Shown here one piece after another: positions 1 to 7,733 of a stretch of 40,211 nt of DNA (position 1 is the first letter of the stretch; each line of letters begins with the position of its first letter). The stretch spans positions 1-40,211 of IMG/VR virus record IMGVR_UViG_3300034115_000006. The stretch is one strand, 5' to 3'. The DNA is from a virus. Position numbers and translations under genes: made by a program. The notes under the pieces were generated by a model. That model ran no database searches. It was not told the DNA's origin and saw only the letters and a list, made by a program, of their open reading frames with translations.

Positions 1-199
1 GGAATGCCTCCAGGCGCTGCTCGTCGGTGATCGCCTCCAGGTCCGGGTACTCGTGCCCGTCATACATACCCCACATCGAGGCGAGGTCTCCCAACGGGTC
101 CGCGTTCATCGACACGAGCGCGACGTTGGGCCGCGAGCTACGCATCTCCTCGCTCGGGTACATCGCCCGATCGGCCCATCGAACCGGAGTCTCAGCCAC
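1..199 (-). CDS. thyX: Probable FAD-dependent thymidylate synthase (ThyX), N-terminal fragment
   Basis: Open at the left window edge; only the first 66 residues are visible. ThyX makes dTMP from dUMP using FAD, NADPH and methylene-tetrahydrofolate. The visible part has a short Trp-rich leader followed by NVALVSMNADPLGDLASMWG, MYDGHEYPDL and ITDEQRLEAF. This order (a beta strand with a DPL motif, a Met/Tyr-rich helix, then a T(D/E)E(Q/R)R segment) resembles the N-terminus of phage ThyX proteins as I remember them. The conserved RHR flavin/dUMP motif would lie beyond the window, so the call is an inference. Start chosen: GTG at 199, overlapping the stop of the upstream 41-residue gene. Its place next to a DNA polymerase and helicase module fits a nucleotide-supply role. 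Confidence 0.55.
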   Translation of the reverse strand, partial: MAETPVRWADRAMYPSEEMRSSRPNVALVSMNADPLGDLASMWGMYDGHEYPDLEAITDEQRLEAF

Positions 200-317
200 G
201 CTTCGTTCCCTTCTTCCGCTTGCCCTTGTCGTCGTACTTCCGGGTACGCTCCTTCGCCTCGTGCGCGATCTGCTTGTGGAGCGCGTTCACGTTTCTCGGG
301 TTGGATTTGGAACTCAT
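192..317 (-). CDS. Small basic hypothetical protein (41 aa)
   Basis: ATG at 317 to TGA at 192. The product is very basic: it starts MSSKSNPRNVNALHKQIAHE, and the last third is mostly Lys, Arg and Gly, ending GTKRG. Its ATG overlaps the TGA of the upstream 151-residue gene (ATGA) and its own stop overlaps the start of the ThyX-like gene, so it is likely translationally coupled inside one operon. No family recognised. The tight overlaps on both sides are the main reason to believe it is real. A nucleic-acid-binding role is possible from charge alone, but this is a guess. Confidence 0.6.
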   Translation of the reverse strand: MSSKSNPRNVNALHKQIAHEAKERTRKYDDKGKRKKGTKRG

Positions 318-769
318 GACTCCTCCATCGGCAGAAAGGCTTCAAGCCCCATGACTCTCTTGCGTAGGTCGTCGATGTCGACCAGAGCTAGGTTGAGAAG
401 TTCCTCCAAGTCTCGCAACTGCTGACTGGAGTTGGTGTGATCTTTGTACTTCTCTAACCTCTTCTCTTCGCTGTGCTTTTGTTGTGCGAGAGCACGCTTT
501 CTTCCGGAAGTTAGTTGCCTAGCGGTGAACACCTCATCGGAGACTTCCCAAACAGATCGTCTTCCAGGCACCGGCTTGATGGCTCCTGTTGATCTGATGT
601 ACTTCGTCGCTGCATGACCGCCGCTTACCTTCTCCATTTCATCAGTGATGATTTCTTTCAGATAACCATAGACGTACCCGTCTTCTGATCGCATCCCTCT
701 TACGTGTTCTAACCACGAGTTGATTAGGGAAACCATCTCGTGTTTTGGGACGCCTCTCTCGTCCGTCAT
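314..769 (-). CDS. Hypothetical protein with C-terminal coiled coil (151 aa)
   Basis: Start at ATG 769 (MTDERGVPKHEM), preceded by GGGAGGATAAAGCG and overlapping the upstream stop as ATGA. A TTG six codons further upstream is open but has no better site. The first 90 residues look compact and mixed alpha/beta, with a segment resembling a winged-helix fold (HAATKYIRSTGAIKPVPGR followed by SVWEVSDEVF). The last 50 residues are Lys/Glu/Leu-rich with leucine spacing that suggests a coiled coil (LRDLEELLNLALVDIDDLRK). It may bind DNA as a dimer, but no family is recognised and function is unknown. Confidence 0.75.
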   Translation of the reverse strand: MTDERGVPKHEMVSLINSWLEHVRGMRSEDGYVYGYLKEIITDEMEKVSGGHAATKYIRSTGAIKPVPGRRSVWEVSDEVFTARQLTSGRKRALAQQKHSEEKRLEKYKDHTNSSQQLRDLEELLNLALVDIDDLRKRVMGLEAFLPMEES

Positions 770-1041
770 CGCTTTATCCTCCCGCAACTTGAGCAGACGT
801 TCTGGTCACCGCTACGCCGGAACCCTTTCCCCCAACAGTAGTCGCACTCCATCGTCTCTAGCTCGCGGACGCCAGTCACGGTCGCGCCAGCTGCGAAGTC
901 GATCGACGTGATGCCCCAGGGGTTCTCCGCTACCGAGACCTTGACCTTGTCGTTGGCGTTGTAACCCATAGCGAGCACACGTAGCTCCTCGTCGCCGATG
1001 ACGTAGAACCGTGTGCCCATCGTCAGTTGGTTGGCGAGCAT
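766..1041 (-). CDS. Hypothetical protein with C-terminal zinc ribbon (91 aa)
   Basis: ATG at 1041; its start overlaps the upstream stop as TAATG and its stop overlaps the next start as ATGA. Residues 1-60 look like a small beta-rich domain (GTRFYVIGDEELRVLAMGYN). The C-terminus has two Cys pairs, CDYC and CSSC, 14 residues apart, followed by GRIKR. This is a standard four-Cys zinc-ribbon arrangement. Function unknown; DNA, RNA or protein binding are all possible. It lies in a run of very small genes upstream of the ThyX-like gene and downstream of the Dda-like helicase. Confidence 0.75.
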   Translation of the reverse strand: MLANQLTMGTRFYVIGDEELRVLAMGYNANDKVKVSVAENPWGITSIDFAAGATVTGVRELETMECDYCWGKGFRRSGDQNVCSSCGRIKR

Positions 1042-1250
1042 TACCAGAACCTCCCGGTCAGTGAGTGGTAGAGACCTTGGAGGGTCCGGTACTCGTCGGC
1101 TGCGTCGTCCGGTAGGTGGTCGGGCTTGGTCTTGTCGCGTAGGTGCTCGACTTGGATAGCACTTGCCTGCTCATCCAACTGACGGAGCCGATTAGAGAGA
1201 AGCGCAAGCACGCGAGGCTTCTCCTTCTCGGTCAGAGAGAACCCGCTCAC
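1041..1250 (-). CDS. Small hypothetical protein (69 aa)
   Basis: Starts GTG at 1250, overlapping the helicase stop as GTGA, with GAGGAGAGG just upstream inside the helicase gene. Mostly alpha-helical by composition (KPRVLALLSNRLRQLDEQAS), with a charged middle and an aromatic C-terminus (GRFW). The coupling to the helicase gene suggests co-translation with it. No family is recognised. Confidence 0.7.
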   Translation of the reverse strand: MSGFSLTEKEKPRVLALLSNRLRQLDEQASAIQVEHLRDKTKPDHLPDDAADEYRTLQGLYHSLTGRFW

Positions 1251-2542
1251 CGTCCTCTCCTCACCACGAGGAGTTCCTTGGAGGAGCGCGTCACCGCTGT
1301 GTACAACCAGCGCTTCTGCGTCTCCGGGGGCCAGAACCCGATGTACTCCTCAAGTAGCACAACCTTCTTCGCCTCTGAGCCTTGCGCCTTGTGGACCGTC
1401 ATGGTGTAGCCGTAGTCGAAGAGGTCGAAGCCGTCTCGCGTCTCTAGCGGACGCTCCGCGTTGAACTGGTCCCGGTGAATCCGACCTTCGTACGGGGTGC
1501 GCTCGCCATCCAGGTCGATCTTCGCGACGTAGTACCGGGCACCATGGAGCACGCTTCCGTCCTTGCGCCGCGCTGGTCCTATCTCACGAATCGTCCCGGT
1601 ACTCCCGTTGACGATCCCAGCGCCTCTGTTATTCTTCAAGCAGATGACGCGGTCACCGGTCTGCGGCTCGTCAGGATTGAACCCGCGCGAGCGCCGGGCG
1701 AGGATGTTCATTCCCACTCGGGTCTTGTTGGTAGCACACAGGATCATCAACTCCGCGTCCCAGGCAACGCCGTCAATGAACTCGCGGACCTCGTATCCCC
1801 AGAAGTTGTCGGTGACCTTCCTCACGCCGTCACCGACCTCACCCTGAGGGATACGCCCCGACAAGCGGACAGCGTGGGCGAGGTCGATGACGGCGGAGCC
1901 TTCTCCCTGGCGATGGATGGTCGTTAGCTCTGCGTCGAACCGGCGGCCCATGATGTTGATACCGCCTTTGACGGGCGGTAGCTGGCCGTGGTCGCCCACC
2001 CACACGATCGGGACCTGAAAGGAGAGGAGGTCGGCATACACGCTCTCACCGACCATCGACGCCTCATCGACCACGATGGCCGAGACCCAAGGCGGTAACA
2101 CATCGCGCTTCTCGAAGCGGATGCCGCACTCCGCACAACGGTCCCGGTGAGGAACGCCGACACGGTGGCACGGCGGTCCCTTCTCGGTATCGGTGTCGGG
2201 ATTGTCAGATAGGAACTCCGCGCGTTCCTCGTCGCTCATCCGATTCCAGACCGTCTCCGGGCAAGGAGCACAGTGGTACTCCGCCGGGAGGTAGATGAGA
2301 CCGTGGATGGTCGAGGTCTCCTGGCCCTTGAGCTTGCGGTGAAGAACCTTCGCTGCCTTCCCTGTGTAGGCACAGAAGGCGACGTCACCGCCGAGGACGG
2401 TAGGAAGCTGCCCGGCCACGTATGTCTTGCCCGTCCCAGCCAGACCGGCGAGGATCGTCTCTGGGTGACCTTCCTCCACCCGGTCGGCAATGAGGTCGAG
2501 CGCGAATCGTTGGCCGGTGTCGAGTGGGATGGTCTCGGTCAT
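1247..2542 (-). CDS. Dda/RecD2-like superfamily 1 DNA helicase with zinc-finger insertion
   Basis: A 431-residue SF1B helicase expected to unwind DNA 5' to 3' during phage replication or recombination. Walker A is GLAGTGKT at residues 33-40, Walker B VVDE at 157-160 (followed by ASMV), a Gln motif VWVGDHGQLPPV follows, and the C-terminal TMTVHKAQGSEAKKVV and YTAVTRSSKELLVV match the UvrD-like/RecD C-terminal domain. Between Walker A and B there is an extra ~60-residue segment with Cys91, Cys94, Cys125, Cys136 and Cys139, probably a zinc finger, not standard in Dda. ATG at 2542 overlaps the upstream stop (ATGA) and has GGAGGAG in front. Family call is firm; polarity is inferred from the family. 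Confidence 0.9.
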   Translation of the reverse strand: MTETIPLDTGQRFALDLIADRVEEGHPETILAGLAGTGKTYVAGQLPTVLGGDVAFCAYTGKAAKVLHRKLKGQETSTIHGLIYLPAEYHCAPCPETVWNRMSDEERAEFLSDNPDTDTEKGPPCHRVGVPHRDRCAECGIRFEKRDVLPPWVSAIVVDEASMVGESVYADLLSFQVPIVWVGDHGQLPPVKGGINIMGRRFDAELTTIHRQGEGSAVIDLAHAVRLSGRIPQGEVGDGVRKVTDNFWGYEVREFIDGVAWDAELMILCATNKTRVGMNILARRSRGFNPDEPQTGDRVICLKNNRGAGIVNGSTGTIREIGPARRKDGSVLHGARYYVAKIDLDGERTPYEGRIHRDQFNAERPLETRDGFDLFDYGYTMTVHKAQGSEAKKVVLLEEYIGFWPPETQKRWLYTAVTRSSKELLVVRRGR

Positions 2543-2886
2543 GTGGAACTCCTCCGCAACTTCTCGCGCTTCGCCTCTCGACGGTAGTTGGCGCGACCCT
2601 GGCCGGTGATGTTGTACCCCTTCGGCCGGTAAGACACACGAGAATAGACCTCGAAGTCGGGGTCATAGACGATGGTGTCCTTACAAGGGTCGCGCGGGTT
2701 CCGCTTACAGACCTTGACCTCAGTCGAGTACCCGACCCATTCGTTGCCTGCGACCTTCGCGCCCCAGCGGCTCTGAACCTTCCACCAATGGCCGTGGGCG
2801 CGGCAGTCAACGAACTCGTCAGGCATGCCCGCAAGCTGGTCGTCGCGGCTAGGCGTCCGGGACCTGGACGCTTTCGTAATCGTCAT
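2539..2886 (-). CDS. Hypothetical protein (115 aa)
   Basis: ATG at 2886 with GAAGAGGAG eight bases upstream; stop overlaps the helicase start. Contains VDCRAHGHWW near residue 30 and CKRNPRDPCKD near residue 80, so a Cys/His metal site (Cys, His, Cys, Cys) is possible. The C-terminal 25 residues are strongly basic (RANYRREAKREKLRRSST). The overall look (short, aromatic, basic tail) resembles small phage nucleic-acid-binding proteins. No named family recognised. It is the first gene of the operon segment that carries the helicase and the ThyX-like gene. Confidence 0.7.
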   Translation of the reverse strand: MTITKASRSRTPSRDDQLAGMPDEFVDCRAHGHWWKVQSRWGAKVAGNEWVGYSTEVKVCKRNPRDPCKDTIVYDPDFEVYSRVSYRPKGYNITGQGRANYRREAKREKLRRSST

Positions 2887-2943
2887 TGAGGGCTCCTCTT
2901 CCCTCGTGGCGCCTCGGGACCTAAAGGCGCGTATCCGAAGACG

Positions 2944-3126
2944 CTACCCTATGTGTGCAAGAAAAGTAAAGAGTTTGTCTAGGACCCTCCTCTCTGGTGT
3001 CTCTACCTGCGCAGATAACGAATCGCTACCTGCGAAATCTCCACCCCGAATCCGGTCTAATAACCGTCGCAACTCGACACTTGGGTCGAATCGCAACGGC
3101 AAGGCGATCACCTCACCGCGTGCCAC
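2944..3126 (-). CDS. Small hypothetical protein downstream of DnaE, start uncertain
   Basis: Frame open from 3264 down to the TAG at 2944, but the first usable start codons are GTG 3126 (GAGGAG is only two bases upstream) and GTG 3111 (GTGA overlap with the polymerase stop). From 3126 the product is 60 residues: ARGEVIALPLRFDPSVELRR and then a helical tail. The same frame upstream of 3126 also reads like protein (LSPDFGVPVWEWNGR) although it overlaps the last 45 codons of dnaE and lacks a normal start. Function unknown. See the finding on this junction. Confidence 0.5.
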   Translation of the reverse strand: MARGEVIALPLRFDPSVELRRLLDRIRGGDFAGSDSLSAQVETPERRVLDKLFTFLAHIG

Positions 3127-6100
3127 CGCTCCTCGAATCCAACAACTACATTTTCCCGTAACTGTACGGCCGTTCCATTCCCAGACCGGGACACCGAAGT
3201 CTGGGGAGAGGAATCCGCATTCATGTAGGACGGTCGTGTCGATCCTCCTCCATCGTCGTCGGGATCAAACGCCCATATCTGATGGGCGAACAATGTACGC
3301 CTGAACCCCTTCTTCTTCATTCCTCGAACCAGGATCACCGAGTGGCGCATCCGCAAGCTAAAGAGACGTTTCTGTAGCTCAGGGTTGGCGAAGTTCTTCC
3401 GCGTGATGTTGACGGCCTGCCGGCCGGTCTCGTCCTCACAATACAGCAGCATCGACTTCGGTATCTTGCCCTTGTAATAGTCCTCAGCCGGGTCAAGCTC
3501 CCGACCTTCTCTAGCGCGGAACTCCTCGAAGACGTCACGGAGGTTCCGCTGGTTGACCCGGAGGACCATACACAGTCGCTCGCTACGATCCTCGTACGAG
3601 ACATCCACCGCTCTGTGTGTAGGTCTTGGGACTGAGCTAGGGTCTTCCGGCGGGAGGTTCGCCTTGCGCTTGATCCGAGCACGTACCCGGTCGAGCGCCC
3701 GCATCATCTCGAAGATGCCGAAGAAGTCGTCAGTGTCAAGTGCCTCACACAAAGCCGGAACCGTCTTGACGCCGAAGCCGTTGACGTTGATGAGGTCGGG
3801 CCACGTCCGTAGCTCGTCCTGGGCCGCAACGATCTTCTCTGCCTTCGAGATGCCCACACCCGGCAACTGCTGGAAGCCAGCTCGAATCCCTGTGCCCTCC
3901 ACAACCCAGTTGAGACCGGACTCGCGGAGGTCGGGAGGACGGACCTCGATCCCCTTCCGCGTCGCGTCAATCAGAAGCTCGCGCCGCTTCTCCTCGTTGT
4001 CGTCGAACTTGTGTAGCATACTCACGTAGAAGACTTGAGGGTGGTGACGCTTCAACCACATCGTCCAGAAGCCTAAGATAGTGTAACTCACGGCATGTGC
4101 TACGTTGAAGGCATACGTCCCAGCAGTAACAAGACGGTTCCAAATCTCTAGTGCCCGGTCGCGTGGTATCCCGTTCGCATCGCAGCCGTCGTACCAAGGT
4201 CCGATTAGCTCGTTGAAGCTCGACTCGCCTAGCCGCTTGCTGATTACCTTCCTGATCTTGTTCGCGTTCAGCCATGAGAAGTTCGCGACCTCCCGAAGTA
4301 CCTGGAGGATCTGTTCCTGGTAGATGATCTGGCCTCTAGTCCAAGAAGTAATCCCAGAGATAATAGGATGCAGTTCCTTGGGCCGACGACGCCCATGACG
4401 AACATCCATATACTCGTACGTAGAACCACTATGCAGAGGACCAGGACGAGACAGAGCGTTGACTGCAGCCAGGTCCATGAAGTTCTCCGGCTTAACCTCG
4501 GCGTTGACAGAGCGCATCGCCTTCCCATCGAACTGGAAGATACCTACAACATCATTATCCCGGAAACCAACCAGCGTCTCCTCGTCGTCCAACGGGATCG
4601 CATAGAGGTCGTCCAGCTTCATCCCGAGCATTCCCATCGCGAGCCGTAGCATCCCGACGTTCTTTAGCCCCAGGAAGTCGATCTTCATTACACCGAGTTC
4701 TTCGGCGTCGTACTTGTCTACCGACACAGCCTTGAGAGTTCGCCCCTCGCTATCCTTCCGCTGGTACACTGCCACGTAGTCAGTCAGTGGCTCCGAGCTA
4801 ACGACTAGCCCGGCTGCGTGCGTACTCATGCCGAGGTAGTTACCCTCTAGCCGCATCGCTTTCTGGAGGTCTGGGTACTTGGCGAGGATCGCCGCCGCCT
4901 CCGGGAAAAGCGTGAACGTATCCTCCAGAGCAAAGTCGGCGCGAGAGTCGCCTCCACTGCGCTCCACAAGTAAGTCTTTGACCTTCTCGATTTCGGGTAT
5001 GGGGATTCCGTGGAGACGACCAACATGGGATAGTGCGAGCTTGCCCTTGAACTTCGTGAAAGTTCCAATGTTCCCTACCTTGTCGGCTCCGTACTTCCCC
5101 ACGAGATATTCGCGGGTGCGCCAGCGTGTCTCGTCATCGAAGTCGAGGTCAATGTCTGGGAGGTCGTTCCGGTTGATGTCGATGAACCGCTCGAACATCA
5201 GCATGTCGAACACGACCGGATCGACTTCTGTGATACGCAAGATGTAGGAGACGACCGAAGCAGCCACGCTACCCCTAGCTGGCCCCACCGGATAGCCGTT
5301 GTTCTTCGTCCACTGAACCGCGTCGGCAATTAGCAGGAAGTAGTCGATGAACCCCTTGGCCTCGATGATCTCCATCTCGTACCGAATGCGTTCCGCGTAC
5401 TTCTCCGCGTCGGTGCGTAGGCCAATCGCCCGGTAGCGCCAACCTTCCCGCAGCCATTCCCAGATGGTCGTCTTCGAGTCCTCGACAGGGAAGCGGAACG
5501 GCTCGACTTTCGGAAGTTCTACTGCGCAACGTTCGGCCACTTCCATGGTTGACCGAATGGCCTCCTCCGATGCCAATTTTGAAAGACCGGAGCCGACCAG
5601 TCTTCGATAGACCTCGGCGTCGTCGTAGAAGGTGAGCTTGACGTCATACTCCCAGTCCTGGCTTTGCCCTTCGTCTGTCTTAGCTCCTCGGCCGATGCCG
5701 TGGAGGAGACGCTGCATGACATTGTCGTCAGGCTTCGGGTAGTGAACGTCACCCGTCGCCACGAGAGGGATACCCAGCTTTCGACTGATCCGTTCCAGAT
5801 GCCCGTTGATCTCTTTGGTGCGATCGAGTTCTGGAAAGGCTTGAACTTCCAGGTAATACCGATCGCCAAATATGTCCCGCATGAACCCGGCATGAGCTTC
5901 CGCACTCTTAGGGTTCCGCTTGACGCCTTTTCCACCAACCAAGAGAGAGGCGAGGAAAGAACCCGAACACCCCGACAAGACAACGAGACCATCTCCGAAC
6001 TCCTTCAAATCCTTGCTGAGAATGGTTTCTTTGAAGTAGAACTGCTCCCAGCCACGGGATACCAGACTCAACAAGTTTCGGTAACCAGCTGCGTTCTCTG

Positions 6101-6353
6101 CAAGAATTGTTAGGTGCCACTTTAGCTTCTGCTTTAGTTGGCCAGCCGTGTATGCCTCCACGCCGAAGATCGGACGAATGCCGGCCGCCTTCGCCGCCTT
6201 CTCCAAGCGGACGTGCGACGAGACGTTGCCGTGCTCGGTAAGCGCGAGCGCCGGCATCTCTAGCTCGGCCGCACGCGCCACATGAGCCTCCGGCGAGTCA
6301 TACCCGTCACAGAAGGAGAACGTGGAGTGGTGATGAAGAGAAACGTACTTCAT
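3108..6353 (-). CDS. dnaE: DNA polymerase III alpha subunit (DnaE-like replicative polymerase)
   Basis: A 1081-residue C-family polymerase that would copy the phage genome. Start ATG 6353 (MKYVSLHHHSTFSF), overlapping the upstream TGA; this places the PHP domain at the N-terminus as expected. Visible: PHP metal residues HHH at 7-9, EHG at 40-42 and DVH at 202-204; GPARGSVAASVVSY at 357-370; catalytic aspartates in PDIDLDFDD (D402, D404) with the third in KIDFLGLKN; and IIYQEQILQVL. A helix-hairpin-helix-like stretch (LPGVGISKAEKIV and INVNGFGVKTVPAL) lies in the last third. It is a little shorter than bacterial DnaE (about 1160); the C-terminus is reduced. The last ~45 codons read unlike protein (see findings). 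A separate exonuclease candidate lies at 22165. Confidence 0.95.
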   Translation of the reverse strand: MKYVSLHHHSTFSFCDGYDSPEAHVARAAELEMPALALTEHGNVSSHVRLEKAAKAAGIRPIFGVEAYTAGQLKQKLKWHLTILAENAAGYRNLLSLVSRGWEQFYFKETILSKDLKEFGDGLVVLSGCSGSFLASLLVGGKGVKRNPKSAEAHAGFMRDIFGDRYYLEVQAFPELDRTKEINGHLERISRKLGIPLVATGDVHYPKPDDNVMQRLLHGIGRGAKTDEGQSQDWEYDVKLTFYDDAEVYRRLVGSGLSKLASEEAIRSTMEVAERCAVELPKVEPFRFPVEDSKTTIWEWLREGWRYRAIGLRTDAEKYAERIRYEMEIIEAKGFIDYFLLIADAVQWTKNNGYPVGPARGSVAASVVSYILRITEVDPVVFDMLMFERFIDINRNDLPDIDLDFDDETRWRTREYLVGKYGADKVGNIGTFTKFKGKLALSHVGRLHGIPIPEIEKVKDLLVERSGGDSRADFALEDTFTLFPEAAAILAKYPDLQKAMRLEGNYLGMSTHAAGLVVSSEPLTDYVAVYQRKDSEGRTLKAVSVDKYDAEELGVMKIDFLGLKNVGMLRLAMGMLGMKLDDLYAIPLDDEETLVGFRDNDVVGIFQFDGKAMRSVNAEVKPENFMDLAAVNALSRPGPLHSGSTYEYMDVRHGRRRPKELHPIISGITSWTRGQIIYQEQILQVLREVANFSWLNANKIRKVISKRLGESSFNELIGPWYDGCDANGIPRDRALEIWNRLVTAGTYAFNVAHAVSYTILGFWTMWLKRHHPQVFYVSMLHKFDDNEEKRRELLIDATRKGIEVRPPDLRESGLNWVVEGTGIRAGFQQLPGVGISKAEKIVAAQDELRTWPDLINVNGFGVKTVPALCEALDTDDFFGIFEMMRALDRVRARIKRKANLPPEDPSSVPRPTHRAVDVSYEDRSERLCMVLRVNQRNLRDVFEEFRAREGRELDPAEDYYKGKIPKSMLLYCEDETGRQAVNITRKNFANPELQKRLFSLRMRHSVILVRGMKKKGFRRTLFAHQIWAFDPDDDGGGSTRPSYMNADSSPQTSVSRSGNGTAVQLRENVVVGFEERWHAVR

Positions 6354-6790
6354 CGCAGCGGTAGCTTCGGCATCAACTCTAGACATTTCCGACAATTCAC
6401 ATTGAATGCATCCGTTACTGAGACCCTCTCTGAATCCTTGGAACCGCAACGGACTCCGCCCTCAGGCAACGCCTCGTGAATCAAGTTGTTGGTAATCTCG
6501 ACGCGAGGACCAAGGCGTGGATATACGGTCCAGCCTCGCAGGACTTCGAACGGGATCACCGTCCGGTGGTGCTGGTCACCGGTCTCGGTTCCGTTCTCCT
6601 CGGTGTCCTTGCGCTTGATGATGAGGAGCCGTCGCGTCTCGTCTTCGTGAGCGCTGCCTTGGTGGAGAGTGTAGAACGCGGAGCCGCCGTCCAACCACTC
6701 CACGACGATCGCCGGTCGGTTCGCCGCACCCGCTATATCGTTCTGGGCCTTGACCTCTGCCAGAGCCCATAGCTCGTTTGAATCTCTCAT
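6350..6790 (-). CDS. Hypothetical protein (146 aa)
   Basis: ATG at 6790 (MRDSNELWAL) with GGGAGG seven bases upstream; a longer open frame reaches 7042 but is Arg/Gly-rich noise. Its stop overlaps the dnaE start (ATGA), so it is probably co-translated with the polymerase. Residues 1-90 look like a beta-rich domain (RPAIVVEWLDGGSAFYTLHQ, then RRLLIIKRKD and VIPFEVLRGWTVYP). The C-terminus holds a possible two-Cys site (RCGSK and NCRKCLEL). No family recognised. Confidence 0.7.
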   Translation of the reverse strand: MRDSNELWALAEVKAQNDIAGAANRPAIVVEWLDGGSAFYTLHQGSAHEDETRRLLIIKRKDTEENGTETGDQHHRTVIPFEVLRGWTVYPRLGPRVEITNNLIHEALPEGGVRCGSKDSERVSVTDAFNVNCRKCLELMPKLPLR

Positions 6791-6924
6791 GTCGCCTCCC
6801 GGATCATCAGGTCCACGTCTTCGCGGATCACCAACGTTGCCTCTGTCCCGGTGCGAGGCTCTGCCTGGAGAATCGTCCGGCCGTCCTCGGTTACCTTGTA
6901 CGTCCCGTCCGGCTTGATCTCCAT
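6787..6924 (-). CDS. Small hypothetical protein (45 aa)
   Basis: ATG at 6924 (MEIKPDGTYKVTEDGRTI) with GAGGAA about eight bases upstream; stop TGA overlaps the next ATG. Predicted as a few short beta strands with mixed charge. Both boundaries fit the operon pattern of this region, which is the main support. Function unknown. Confidence 0.6.
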   Translation of the reverse strand: MEIKPDGTYKVTEDGRTILQAEPRTGTEATLVIREDVDLMIREAT

Positions 6925-6935
6925 GATGAGCTTCC

Positions 6936-7733
6936 TCAACGTTCGGCTCCTCGCTCGTCTCCCGACATCCACAGCAGCGCCGTGAACGCGGAATAGATGG
7001 CGGTGTCGCCGAAGTGGTCCAACGGCTTCTCCCGCCGGACATCCGACTCCGGGAACCACCACATGTTGTTCATGAGCCGCTTCGCCTTACCCCATAGCGT
7101 CATGAGGTTACCGGCCCAGCCGGTAGCTCGCCAGGCGTCGTGGGCCATCTCGTTCCGCTCGTACAACAAGATGAGGTTGGCGACGAAGAACTCTGCGACT
7201 CCCTTGTAGGTCTCTTGATACTCGCCTCCTCGCCCGGTGATGTCCGCAACTAGCTCGTCAGCGATAGAAACGATTCTGTCACCCTCCTGGTGATAAACGT
7301 CAGCAAGGTCTCGGTACACCCCGGAGGTCCCCTCTGGCAGCGAGCGTGGTGCAGAGCTACGGCGACGGGCCTCCTTCTCCTCGTACGCCCGGTCAACGCT
7401 CGCCTTGTACCTAGCGATGCCCTCAACCTCGTCGGCGGCACCCTTCGTCACGAACAGCGGAGGAGGAGGACCGGCCTCGCTCGCCTCTCCGAACGGGATG
7501 CGCACACCCCAGGAGCGAGCAACGTCCAGACGAACCGGCATAGGCTTCCCGTCGAGGTCGAAAACGCTCACGCCCCTCCCGGCCGCGCCGTGGTCCACGA
7601 TCACGCCCAGAGCCTCCCACTTGGCGTTGAGAGAGGCATTCATGCACTCGTCCACATGGTACTCGTTGAGCCGCGAACTACAGCACTGGCGCTGAGGAAC
7701 CTCGAAGTCTGCTTGGTCTACGCCTCGCGTCAT
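6936..7733 (-). CDS. Hypothetical protein with MazG/Nmad1-like C-terminal half (265 aa)
   Basis: ATG at 7733, overlapping the upstream TAA as TAATG. The first 130 residues are not recognised. The second half is helical, with FFVANLILLYERNEMAHDAW, LWGKAKRLMNNMWW and, near the end, LDHFGDTAIYSAFTALLWM. The order acidic helix, K-R-L-x-N helix, then D-x-x-G-D-T/A-IYSA is reminiscent of MazG-type nucleotide pyrophosphohydrolases and the phage 'nucleotide modification associated' (Nmad1/DUF1599) proteins. This is pattern memory, not a search result. The neighbouring FAD enzyme and ThyX-like gene fit a role in nucleotide metabolism. No EExxD metal motif is evident, so activity is uncertain. Confidence 0.6.
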   Translation of the reverse strand: MTRGVDQADFEVPQRQCCSSRLNEYHVDECMNASLNAKWEALGVIVDHGAAGRGVSVFDLDGKPMPVRLDVARSWGVRIPFGEASEAGPPPPLFVTKGAADEVEGIARYKASVDRAYEEKEARRRSSAPRSLPEGTSGVYRDLADVYHQEGDRIVSIADELVADITGRGGEYQETYKGVAEFFVANLILLYERNEMAHDAWRATGWAGNLMTLWGKAKRLMNNMWWFPESDVRREKPLDHFGDTAIYSAFTALLWMSGDERGAER

